Part shown: piece after piece, positions 1 through 7,164 of the stretch
How positions within the stretch are numbered: position 1 is the first letter of the stretch
Layout: every line of letters starts with the position of its first letter
Source of the DNA: Acidobacteriota bacterium
GTDB taxonomy: Bacteria > Acidobacteriota > UBA6911
NCBI GenBank assembly: GCA_016929335.1
Contig: JAFGIY010000065.1
Location: 1-64,000 of the forward strand
Direction of reading: 5' to 3'
Length of the DNA: 64,000 bases
Translations under genes and position numbers: made by a program
Notes under the pieces: model-generated
Told to the model about the DNA's origin: nothing
Databases searched by the model: none
What the model saw: the letters and a program-made list of their open reading frames with translations, nothing else

Positions 1-69
1 CGCCTTCGGAATCCTCCCGTCGCGCGCCTTGCAGCCACGCCCGTCTGCACCGCCTCGCGACGAACCTTC

Positions 70-87
70 ATGAATAAAGCGGGTTAA
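70..87. repeat. 18-bp dispersed repeat, copy 1
   Basis: The sequence ATGAATAAAGCGGGTTAA occurs here, exactly again at 59607-59624, and with one mismatch at 62947-62964. The rest of 1-184 holds no complete gene. All three frames entering from the left edge close by about position 87, so the end of a preceding gene may lie here. A few bases upstream of the repeat also resemble those upstream of copy 2. Confidence 0.6.
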
Positions 88-184
88 GACTTGAACACTC
101 CATGCCTCCAAGAAATCAGACAGGATTTCGGACATCAGGTGTTGCCACATCGGCAGGCTCGATAAGGTTTGCATTCATTATTCT

Positions 185-547
185 ATGGAATTAAGCGAAT
201 TCGAGGAAATCATCGATAAAGCCCTGAACAAAATCCCAAGGAAGTTCAGGGAAATATTAAAGAGAGAAGACATACAAGTACTGGCCAGAGAAGAAGTGCC
301 CGATGCATTTGGGGACCAGCACAAAGGTTATCTGGTATTCGGCGTTTTTATAGGCATACCCTACAACAAGCGCTCCATGTTCAGCATTCAAATGGAACCG
401 ACCCGCATTGAGCTCTACAAGAGCAGTTTTGAAAGAGCTTTTTCTGAGCGGAAAGATATGGAAGAGCAAATCGCCAAAACGGTTGTACACGAAATCGGCC
501 ACTACTTCGGTTTTTCCGAAAAAGAACTCCGCCGCCGCAATCTCTGA
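185..547 (+). CDS. small zincin-like metallopeptidase (DUF1025/PF06262 type)
   Basis: This 120-residue protein has no signal peptide, so it is probably cytoplasmic. Near its C-terminus it carries HEIGH at residues 102-106, followed by G109 and acidic residues at 112 and 114. That is the H-E-x-x-H-x-x-G zinc-binding pattern of the small possible-zinc-metallopeptidase family, whose normal length is about 110-130 residues. The substrate is unknown for the family. No good Shine-Dalgarno sequence precedes the ATG. It is followed after 124 bp by carbamate kinase on the same strand, and no functional link is evident. The family assignment rests on the motif and size. Confidence 0.8.
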   Translation: MELSEFEEIIDKALNKIPRKFREILKREDIQVLAREEVPDAFGDQHKGYLVFGVFIGIPYNKRSMFSIQMEPTRIELYKSSFERAFSERKDMEEQIAKTVVHEIGHYFGFSEKELRRRNL

Positions 548-671
548 GATACTCCTGACAAAGCGTGGAGTGTAGAATATCTCATAGGAGATCCGGAGGG
601 ATGCTGCCGAATCCTGACGTTCTTGAAGAAACGCCGGCATGGCATGAGCTCTTCCCGACGCTGAGATTCGT

Positions 672-1625
672 ATGTCAAAGGTTATTCTCGTGGCCGTAGG
701 CGGAAATGCCCTGATCCGCAGAGAGCAGGAAGGGACGGCTCAGGAGCAGTTTGAAAATGCCGTTGAAACGGCTGCCGCCGTTGTCCGACTGATCCGCGCC
801 GGTCATCGCGTTGTGCTTACGCATGGCAATGGTCCTCAAGTTGGAGCTCAGCTTATCCGCTCGGAATCAGCGGCGACGCATGCCTACCGTCTGCCTCTCG
901 ACTGTTGCGTTGCATCGACACAGGGGGAAATCGGCTACGTGCTGCAATATGCCATGTGGCAGATGATGCAGGCGGAAGGATTGAACACGCCCGTTGTTTC
1001 GCTGATCACACAGGTCCTCGTTGATCCCCGGGATACTGCGTTTCAGAATCCGACGAAGCCTATCGGGCCTTCCTACACAAAAGAAGCTGCGGAACGCTAT
1101 CGGGATCATCTTGGATGGGCAATTGCGGAGGATCCTCGGCACGGATTTCGCCGGGTAGTTCCTTCGCCGGAACCGGTCGCCATAGTTGAGCTCGAGGCGA
1201 TCAAAGCGTGTGTCGATCGTGGCCTGGTAGTAATTGCGGGTGGCGGCGGCGGTGTGCCTGTGTTCAACGATCACGATATTTCCAAGGGCGTCGAAGCTGT
1301 GATCGACAAAGACCATACTTCTGCAATCCTTGCGCGACAGCTTGATGCGGATGTGTTTGCTATCGCCACGGATGTAGACCATGTCTACCTGGATTTCGGA
1401 AAGCCGAAGCAGCGGCCGCTGGATAGTCTCACTATTGGTCAGTGCAGGAGATACCTCGAAGAGGGACAATTCCCGCCGGGTAGTATGGGACCGAAAATTA
1501 CAGCCGCCATTAAGTACCTCGAGCTTGGAGGGAAAATGGCGGTGATTACGGATCATGAGCACCTGCTTCAAGCCACGGAAGGGAAAGCGGGAACACGAAT
1601 CATTCGGGATGAAGAGAGCGGTTGA
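672..1625 (+). CDS. arcC: carbamate kinase
   Basis: Carbamate kinase interconverts carbamoyl phosphate plus ADP with carbamate plus ATP, usually as the last step of fermentative arginine or citrulline breakdown. The 317 residues match the family length. Visible amino-acid-kinase signatures are VGGNALIRREQEG near the N-terminus, LTHGNGPQVG (about 50-59), AGGGGGVPV (about 195), IDKDHTSAILA (about 213) and SMGPKITAA near 273. No arginine deiminase or ornithine carbamoyltransferase gene is visible in the window. The next gene, a predicted GTPase, starts 103 bp downstream on the same strand, which suggests co-transcription. Confidence 0.93.
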   Translation: MSKVILVAVGGNALIRREQEGTAQEQFENAVETAAAVVRLIRAGHRVVLTHGNGPQVGAQLIRSESAATHAYRLPLDCCVASTQGEIGYVLQYAMWQMMQAEGLNTPVVSLITQVLVDPRDTAFQNPTKPIGPSYTKEAAERYRDHLGWAIAEDPRHGFRRVVPSPEPVAIVELEAIKACVDRGLVVIAGGGGGVPVFNDHDISKGVEAVIDKDHTSAILARQLDADVFAIATDVDHVYLDFGKPKQRPLDSLTIGQCRRYLEEGQFPPGSMGPKITAAIKYLELGGKMAVITDHEHLLQATEGKAGTRIIRDEESG

Positions 1626-1728
1626 TCCGCGGCCTGTTTATTCCCTCATCGAGAGACTTAACCTTTGGACTTGGTCCTGGATTTGGGGCGGATGCAGCTG
1701 GAAATACTTGGATACACAGGAGAGTTTT

Positions 1729-3090
1729 ATGCCGCGTACTCGCGTTGTGATTATGGGCGCCGCAGGGAGGGATTTTCACAACTTCAACACGGTGTTTCGC
1801 GGAAGCAGGAGGCATCAGGTAGTAGCATTCACAGCGACGCAGATTCCCAACATTGATGGACGCAAGTACCCTGCAAGACTCGCCGGTGCACTTTATCCGA
1901 AGGGAATACCGATCGTTTCGGAACAGGAGCTTCCCCGCCTGATCGTCCGGCACAAGGTGCAGGAAGTTGTTTTTTCCTATTCGGATGTTTCGAACCAGTA
2001 TGTGATGGAACGCGCGGCGCTGGTAAATGCTTGCGGAGCGAGGTTTATCCTCTTGGGTGCGGATGAGACCATGCTTGCTGCGAAGGTGCCGGTAGTTGCC
2101 GTGGTAGCTGTCAGGACTGGTTCAGGAAAAAGCCAGACTTCGAGAAAGGTCTGTTCCTATCTCAGAGGCCTGGGATTGCGCGTCGTGGCGGTGCGTCACC
2201 CGATGCCGTATGGCAATTTGATGAAGCAGGTGGTTCAGCGTTACGCGACATTGGATGACCTCCGAAAGCATCAGTGCACGGTGGAGGAAATGGAGGAGTA
2301 TGAACCGCATATCGTAGAGGGGGGAGTGGTATATGCGGGAGTGGATTATGCCGCGATTCTGCGCCGGGCCGAACGCGAAGCCGACATAATCATCTGGGAT
2401 GGCGGAAACAACGATATTTCTTTCTACAAGCCGGATCTTACCATCACCGTTGTCGATCCGCACCGACCGGGCCATGAACGGACGTACTACCCGGGTGCGG
2501 CAAATGTACGGCTTGCGGATGTCATCATCATAAATAAAGTAGATAGCGCCTCGAAGGAAAACATCACATCGGTTCTCGCCGCTGTGACGGAGATGAATCC
2601 GAAAGCGCAGATTATTCGAACGGCTTCGCCGATTTCAGTCGATGATGCCGATGTCATAAAGGGAAAGAGCGTTCTGGTAGTTGAAGATGGGCCGACATTG
2701 ACACATGGAGGCATGCAGTTCGGCGCCGGCACTCTGGTGGCGAGGCTTTTCGGGGCGCGGGAAATAGTGGATCCTCGTCCCTACGCGGTTCATTCAATTG
2801 CCGAGACATTTCAAAAATATCCGGAGACCGGAATCCTTCTTCCTGCAATGGGATATGGCCCGGATCAGATTTGCGATCTGGAAACGACAATTAACCGTGT
2901 CCCCTGCGAAGCGGTTATTATTGGTACTCCGGTCGATCTGCGCAGAATCCTCAAGATTCAAAAACCGTCAACCCGCGTCCAGTACTCCCTGGAGGAACAG
3001 AGCAAGCCGGATCTTCAGACTATCCTTCGCGATTTCGTCCGTAGAGAAATATCCCGTCGCCGCAAAGGATTTCGGCGACTGGACTTATAA
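1729..3090 (+). CDS. predicted GTPase, cyclic 2,3-diphosphoglycerate synthetase-like (COG2403)
   Basis: I start this protein at ATG 1729, where it begins MPRTRVVIMGAAGRDFHNFN and is preceded by AGGAGAG. The frame stays open upstream into carbamate kinase, but those residues look non-coding. The 453-residue protein has a Rossmann-like N-terminal part (about 1-115), then a nucleotide-binding loop ending TGSGKSQTSRK near residue 130, and further P-loop NTPase features such as IIWDGGNND and IIINKVD (near 265, an NKxD-type guanine motif). It resembles the family named after archaeal cyclic 2,3-diphosphoglycerate synthetase. Bacterial members have no settled function, so a role with carbamate kinase is inferred from position only. 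It ends 8 bp from the convergent next gene. Confidence 0.75.
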   Translation: MPRTRVVIMGAAGRDFHNFNTVFRGSRRHQVVAFTATQIPNIDGRKYPARLAGALYPKGIPIVSEQELPRLIVRHKVQEVVFSYSDVSNQYVMERAALVNACGARFILLGADETMLAAKVPVVAVVAVRTGSGKSQTSRKVCSYLRGLGLRVVAVRHPMPYGNLMKQVVQRYATLDDLRKHQCTVEEMEEYEPHIVEGGVVYAGVDYAAILRRAEREADIIIWDGGNNDISFYKPDLTITVVDPHRPGHERTYYPGAANVRLADVIIINKVDSASKENITSVLAAVTEMNPKAQIIRTASPISVDDADVIKGKSVLVVEDGPTLTHGGMQFGAGTLVARLFGAREIVDPRPYAVHSIAETFQKYPETGILLPAMGYGPDQICDLETTINRVPCEAVIIGTPVDLRRILKIQKPSTRVQYSLEEQSKPDLQTILRDFVRREISRRRKGFRRLDL

Positions 3091-3098
3091 CTTCAATA

Positions 3099-3782
3099 CT
3101 ATTCTGAAATAGACCAGCCGCTTTCGGTAGCGCCGCAGTCGCTGCGAAGAAGCGTGGCGAAACGCTCGGCTGCAGCATTAATTTCTGCGAGAGCTTCGGA
3201 CGTTGGGGCGTAAATGACTGCTGCGATGTTCTGCGTGGACTCGCGGATCTTTGTGGCCATGGCATCTTTGACGGGATTCCCGCAGGGGAGCCATGCGGAT
3301 CCTTCTTTGCGGCAGACGCAGAGGAGGTCCTTGAGATCGATGCTTTGCCCGGAGAGGTTGAAAATATAGGATTCGCCTGACAGGCCCCTCCGGAGCAGAA
3401 GGGCGGTGCCGCAAATCTCCATGTCGAATATGCTGGCGGGATAGCCCCATTCCAGACTGATCACGTTGTTCACGTCCACAGGACCGTTGACGAGAGGGAA
3501 GTCCCCTGTTAATGCGGCTGCAAGCAGATATTCGCTGGACGGTTTGCTGCGCCCCGAGGGTTTGTAGGATCCGAAACGAAGCATATTTCGCACGGCAGCT
3601 TTTCGTTCTGGGCTCAAAAAGCATTCACCTGCCGCGCGGACGCGGACGAGAAGCTCAGAAAGATAAGCCGGCGTTGAAACTGATTTCGGACAGCCTGGCA
3701 GATTGAAGCCCCAAACCAGGGCGGCACGCATATTACGAGGCTCAAGCCCAGGATCGCAACAAAGGGAAGGGACCATGTTCAT
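3099..3782 (-). CDS. solo B3/4 (PheRS beta-type tRNA-binding) domain protein
   Basis: This 227-residue protein matches the stand-alone B3/4 domain family (COG3382) related to the editing region of phenylalanyl-tRNA synthetase beta. Typical elements are KPSSEYLLAAAL, VNGPVDVNNVISLEWGYPAS and FNLSGQSIDLKDLL. The most likely role is trans-editing or binding of a mischarged tRNA or free aminoacyl substrate, but this is not established for the family. GGAGG lies 4 nt before the chosen ATG at 3782, and a second ATG two codons later is also possible. The gene converges on the GTPase with only 8 bp between the stop codons. Confidence 0.75.
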   Translation of the reverse strand: MNMVPSLCCDPGLEPRNMRAALVWGFNLPGCPKSVSTPAYLSELLVRVRAAGECFLSPERKAAVRNMLRFGSYKPSGRSKPSSEYLLAAALTGDFPLVNGPVDVNNVISLEWGYPASIFDMEICGTALLLRRGLSGESYIFNLSGQSIDLKDLLCVCRKEGSAWLPCGNPVKDAMATKIRESTQNIAAVIYAPTSEALAEINAAAERFATLLRSDCGATESGWSISE

Positions 3783-4609
3783 CTTTCCTCCGAGCCGGAC
3801 GGTTTTTGCAGCTGTCCGGATGCTGTATGGTAATTGCTATTGAAAGAAAGGCAATAACAAATTGCCCCGCAAAATCAAATCATGGAAATCAAATCATGGA
3901 CACCCGTAAAAATCCCTCTCTTCAGAATAATTTCGCTTTTGGCAAACCTCCGGCTCTGCCGGAGAACTTGTAAGGTTTGACAATTCCAGGAATGAATGTA
4001 GTGTCGGCAGATAATCAGGATCAAGCCCCGAAAGGAGCGCAGCAGCGAAGCCCAGGGCTTGCGAGACTGTCCCAAAATTCGAATCAATTAGGCATGCCTT
4101 GAACCATGTGGGTCGCGGCTTCAGCCGCGACATGTTGGTGCAAACAGAAGAACGGGCATAAATATCTCTTACACATGGAAATCTTTGCTTATGCAGATTG
4201 CGTCATCGCCCCCACGGTTTTCAACCCCATTGTTGAGTTTCGAGACAGTCTCTTGCGCCCTGGGTTTTGCTGTCGGGCCCTTTCAAAGCCTGCCGCTTTG
4301 AGCGGCTCACAACCTAAAGCCTCCGGCTCTGCCGGAGTGATATTAATAGTAAGGGAAGAGTTGAGTTCTATATATAAAGGCAAATTGTGGAAGGAAGGTC
4401 CGATGATGCTACAAAAAGATGGGTGTCCACGATTTGCCTACGATTTGCATTAGGCAGGTGCTTGGTTTGATAAGCCTCGGGACACGCTATCGAACATGTA
4501 ATATAATTGAATACTATTAACGCTGAATCCGGCATCGAGAATGTAGATAGATGCTATACGATATTGAAGGTTCCTAACGGCCGGATAGGAGGATGGGTGC
4601 AAGATTAGT
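3783..4609. other. 827-bp intergenic region made of nested imperfect palindromes
   Basis: I see no convincing gene here. Short open frames exist but follow the repeats. Hairpins built on CTCCGGCTCTGCCGGAG lie at about 3948-3967 and again at about 4321-4339. Inside them, the sequence around 4020-4085 (AGCCCAGGGCTTGCGAGACTG) is roughly complementary to 4233-4270 (GACAGTCTCTTGCGCCCTGG), giving a long imperfect inverted repeat. Its centre holds the element at 4091-4163 shared with the imuB-dnaE2 spacer. The last 100 bp presumably carry the promoter of the transporter at 4610. Confidence 0.6.
4091..4163. repeat. dispersed element half-copy with GCGGCTTCAGCCGC palindrome
   Basis: This stretch is similar along about 73 bp to 41625-41697. 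Both share GGCATGC, TGAA, ATGTGGGT, GCGGCTTCAGCCGCGACA, TGCAAACAG and GGCATAA in the same order with similar spacing. In the second locus it forms the left half of a 111-bp inverted-repeat element. Confidence 0.7.
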
Positions 4610-6262
4610 ATGCTGGATTTGTTAGCAGAGAATCCGCTGTTGCTGCTTTTCACTGTGATTGGCCTCGGCTACCTGGTTGGAAATACCAGTATTTTCGGCT
4701 TCAAGCTTGGCGTCGCCGCGGTGCTTTTCGTCGGAATCTTTTTCGGAGCTCTGGATCATCGCCTGAGTCTGCCTGAGCATATCTACATCATTGGATTAGT
4801 ACTTTTTGTTTATGCCATAGGACTCCAGTCCGGCCATGGATTCTTTGCGTCATTCCGGAAGCGAGGACTTCGCTTCAGTATTGCTGCGGCTTTGATTCTT
4901 GTCGTCGGAGCAGCGGTAGCGATTGCCATCTGCAAGTTTATGGGACTTTCTGCGCCGAGTACTGCGGGCCTCTTTTGCGGGGCTTTAACCAATACTCCGG
5001 CTTTGGCAGCGGCAGTCGAGACCTCTAAAAATCTTTCGGTGAATCTTTCTCCGGAAACACGAGCGCTTTATGCCAGTAGTCCCGTTGTGACGTACGGCTT
5101 GGCTTATCCGTTTGGAGTCTTCGGAGTCATACTCTGGTTTTTTATCAGCAATAAAGTGTTGAAATCGGATCGAGCCAAGGAGACGGCTGAAGCGAACAAA
5201 GAAGCAGGTTCAGAGTCTATCTTCAGCCACACTTTCAAGGTCATCAATCCTGCAATCATAGGGAAAACGGTAGAGGATGCACTTGCTCCCTTTAAAGATC
5301 ATGGATTTATTCTCAGCCGGATTAAAAAGGGGGATCAGACCGACATCGTACAATCGCAAACAGTGCTGGAACTTAATGACTGTATTGTTGCGGTTGGAGA
5401 TGCAGATGCCATGCAGCGGGCTCAATTAATCTTCGGCGAGCTGGCGCAGGAGCATTTAGCCATGGGGCTTGATGGCATCAGCTATCGAAGAATATTTGTT
5501 TCGAACAAAGAGGTAGTGGGTAAATCCATTCGTGAGTTGAATTTATCCAAGGAACTGCATGCCATAATCACCCGCCTGAGAAGAGGCGATGTGGACATGG
5601 TTCCGACTCCGGATATGGTGTTGGAGATGGGTGATCGAATTCGCGTTATTACACAGCGCGAGAATATGGATCGCGCCACCAAATATTTCGGCGATTCGCT
5701 CAAATCGATCTCTGAGACCGACTACCTCTCTCTTTCACTGGGAATTGTGCTTGGGGTGTTCCTTGGAATGATATCAATCCCGCTTCCCCAAGGCCTTAGT
5801 TTCAAGCTTGGATTTGCAGGTGGTCCGCTGATTGCGGGATTGATATTGGGCCGGCTTGAGAGAACCGGACCCATAACATGGGAAATGCCGTTCAATGCCA
5901 ACCTGGTTCTTCGCCAAGTTGGTTTGGTCTTCTTCCTGGCATCGATCGGGACCAAAGCGGGGGATGGGTTTGGGGCAACTTTCGAAGCGGGTGGATGGGG
6001 CTTGATTGTTGGAGGCGCTATCATTACAACTACCGTTACAATTGTGACCATCCTGATCGGGCATAATTACCTCAAATTGCCGATGGCTGCGGTCATGGGA
6101 TTGATGTCGGGCATACAGACCCAGCCGGCTTGTTTAGCCTATGCCAATCAACAGACCGAGACGGATCTTCCAAATATTTGGTATGCCACGGTTTATCCAG
6201 CTTCAATGGTAGCCAAAATCATTCTAGCGCAGGTGATCCTTTCAATCCTGATGATACGGTGA
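4610..6262 (+). CDS. YidE/AspT-type transporter with two RCK_C (TrkA_C) domains
   Basis: This is a 550-residue inner-membrane protein. Five or so hydrophobic segments lie in residues 10-185, then a soluble central region (about 200-375) contains two RCK_C-like repeats (IGKTVEDALAPFKDHG and VGKSIRELNLSKELHA). A second hydrophobic block follows (about 375-550). This duplicated-membrane, central-RCK layout is that of the aspartate:alanine exchanger family (AAE; E. coli YidE and YbjL belong to it) and the length is usual. The transported substrate cannot be read from sequence, and exchange of an amino acid or dicarboxylate is the family precedent. It stands alone between a palindromic spacer and a convergent OsmC gene. 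Confidence 0.85.
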   Translation: MLDLLAENPLLLLFTVIGLGYLVGNTSIFGFKLGVAAVLFVGIFFGALDHRLSLPEHIYIIGLVLFVYAIGLQSGHGFFASFRKRGLRFSIAAALILVVGAAVAIAICKFMGLSAPSTAGLFCGALTNTPALAAAVETSKNLSVNLSPETRALYASSPVVTYGLAYPFGVFGVILWFFISNKVLKSDRAKETAEANKEAGSESIFSHTFKVINPAIIGKTVEDALAPFKDHGFILSRIKKGDQTDIVQSQTVLELNDCIVAVGDADAMQRAQLIFGELAQEHLAMGLDGISYRRIFVSNKEVVGKSIRELNLSKELHAIITRLRRGDVDMVPTPDMVLEMGDRIRVITQRENMDRATKYFGDSLKSISETDYLSLSLGIVLGVFLGMISIPLPQGLSFKLGFAGGPLIAGLILGRLERTGPITWEMPFNANLVLRQVGLVFFLASIGTKAGDGFGATFEAGGWGLIVGGAIITTTVTIVTILIGHNYLKLPMAAVMGLMSGIQTQPACLAYANQQTETDLPNIWYATVYPASMVAKIILAQVILSILMIR

Positions 6263-6379
6263 CAAAATTCGCCAGGATAAGAGAGAACACCAGAAACGCC
6301 ATTCGGAAAACTAATTGCCTGTTTCTTCAAAAGATACGCTTCCCCTGGAGCTCGAGGAGGTCGTGTTTCCTGCAACCTC

Positions 6380-6790
6380 CTATGTGGGTAGAGTTTGTGC
6401 TATAGAAGTGCTTGCCTCGAACGCAGCGATTGTCCCCAGATGTTTTTTTACAAGACACGATTCAGCCGCACGAATCACTGCTGGTACATAATGTTGCGGG
6501 AAGTCTTCAGGAAGCTGGATATCCAGAAATACCTTGCTGATCATCCTGGTTTTTGGATCGCGCTCCACTTTTTGGATGAGCTTAATATCCTTGGTAGAGA
6601 TGCCTCTCATTTTACAGAATCCTTGGACATATGCACCGGCGCAGGTAGCAAGTGATGCGAGAAATAAATCAAATGGTGCAGGGGCTGATTCCTCTCCTCC
6701 CAATGCTACGGATTGATCTGTTGAAACGGTAAAAGAACCAAAACGGGCATCTACACGAGCTCCACCGGGGAAATTAACCGCTATTTCCAT
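6380..6790 (-). CDS. OsmC/Ohr family peroxide-reducing protein
   Basis: The 136-residue length and the two conserved cysteine regions (FLASLATCAGAYVQGF near 45-60 and AESCLVKKHL near 110) are those of the OsmC family, cytoplasmic thiol-dependent peroxidases that reduce organic hydroperoxides. It belongs to the general OsmC-like group (COG1765). Which subgroup is not certain from sequence alone. AAAGG lies about 8 nt before the ATG. It lies downstream of the FmdB-like gene on the same strand (70 bp), and both may belong to a small stress operon. Confidence 0.85.
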   Translation of the reverse strand: MEIAVNFPGGARVDARFGSFTVSTDQSVALGGEESAPAPFDLFLASLATCAGAYVQGFCKMRGISTKDIKLIQKVERDPKTRMISKVFLDIQLPEDFPQHYVPAVIRAAESCLVKKHLGTIAAFEASTSIAQTLPT

Positions 6791-6860
6791 TTGTTAAACC
6801 TTTCGATGATGTTTTTAATCTTGGATTGTAGGCACACGGCCCGAATCAAGGCTTCAGGGT

Positions 6861-7055
6861 TCAACCTCCGCTGGGCGCACAATTGACTGTATTAGAAGAA
6901 CCCGCCTTTGAAACCGAGCAGAATGTGGATATTTTCTCTTCTACATTTGAGCTATGACATACAGGGCATTCTACTTCCAAAGTTTCACCGGCTTTTTTCA
7001 CAAGCGTTTCAAATTCTTTACCGCAATCAAGACACTCAAATTCAAAAAGAGGCAT
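6861..7055 (-). CDS. FmdB-family zinc ribbon protein
   Basis: The start at 7055 gives MPLFEFECLDCGKEFETLV, the standard beginning of FmdB-type regulatory zinc ribbons, and it is preceded by GGGAGGGA. The frame continues 11 codons further upstream but without such a signal. The 64-residue protein has CxxC pairs at about residues 8-11 and 29-32 (CLDC, CPVC) that should bind one zinc ion. The family is widespread and lacks a firm function. It lies between the Bat operon and OsmC on the same strand. Confidence 0.85.
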   Translation of the reverse strand: MPLFEFECLDCGKEFETLVKKAGETLEVECPVCHSSNVEEKISTFCSVSKAGSSNTVNCAPSGG

Positions 7056-7164
7056 TCGTCCCTCCCTGTGGAATTCCCAAATATACACCTCACAATAGTA
7101 ACATCGGATATTAAACGCGTCAGGCTCATTTAATAAATAGAATGGACTGCCGGCTTAGAGAACG

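Noticed and set aside
1-184. end of an upstream gene
   Set aside because: Short frames entering from the left edge could be its tail, but they are too short to identify.
257-640. 127-codon minus-strand frame opposite the zincin gene
   Set aside because: It is antisense to a gene with a clear HExxH motif and has no motif of its own.
1555-1728. extended N-terminus of the GTPase
   Set aside because: These codons overlap carbamate kinase and lack family features. MPRTRVV with AGGAGAG upstream is a better start.
4106-4453. 115-codon plus-strand frame
   Set aside because: It follows palindromic repeats, has no ribosome-binding site and an unnatural composition (AASAATCWCKQ).
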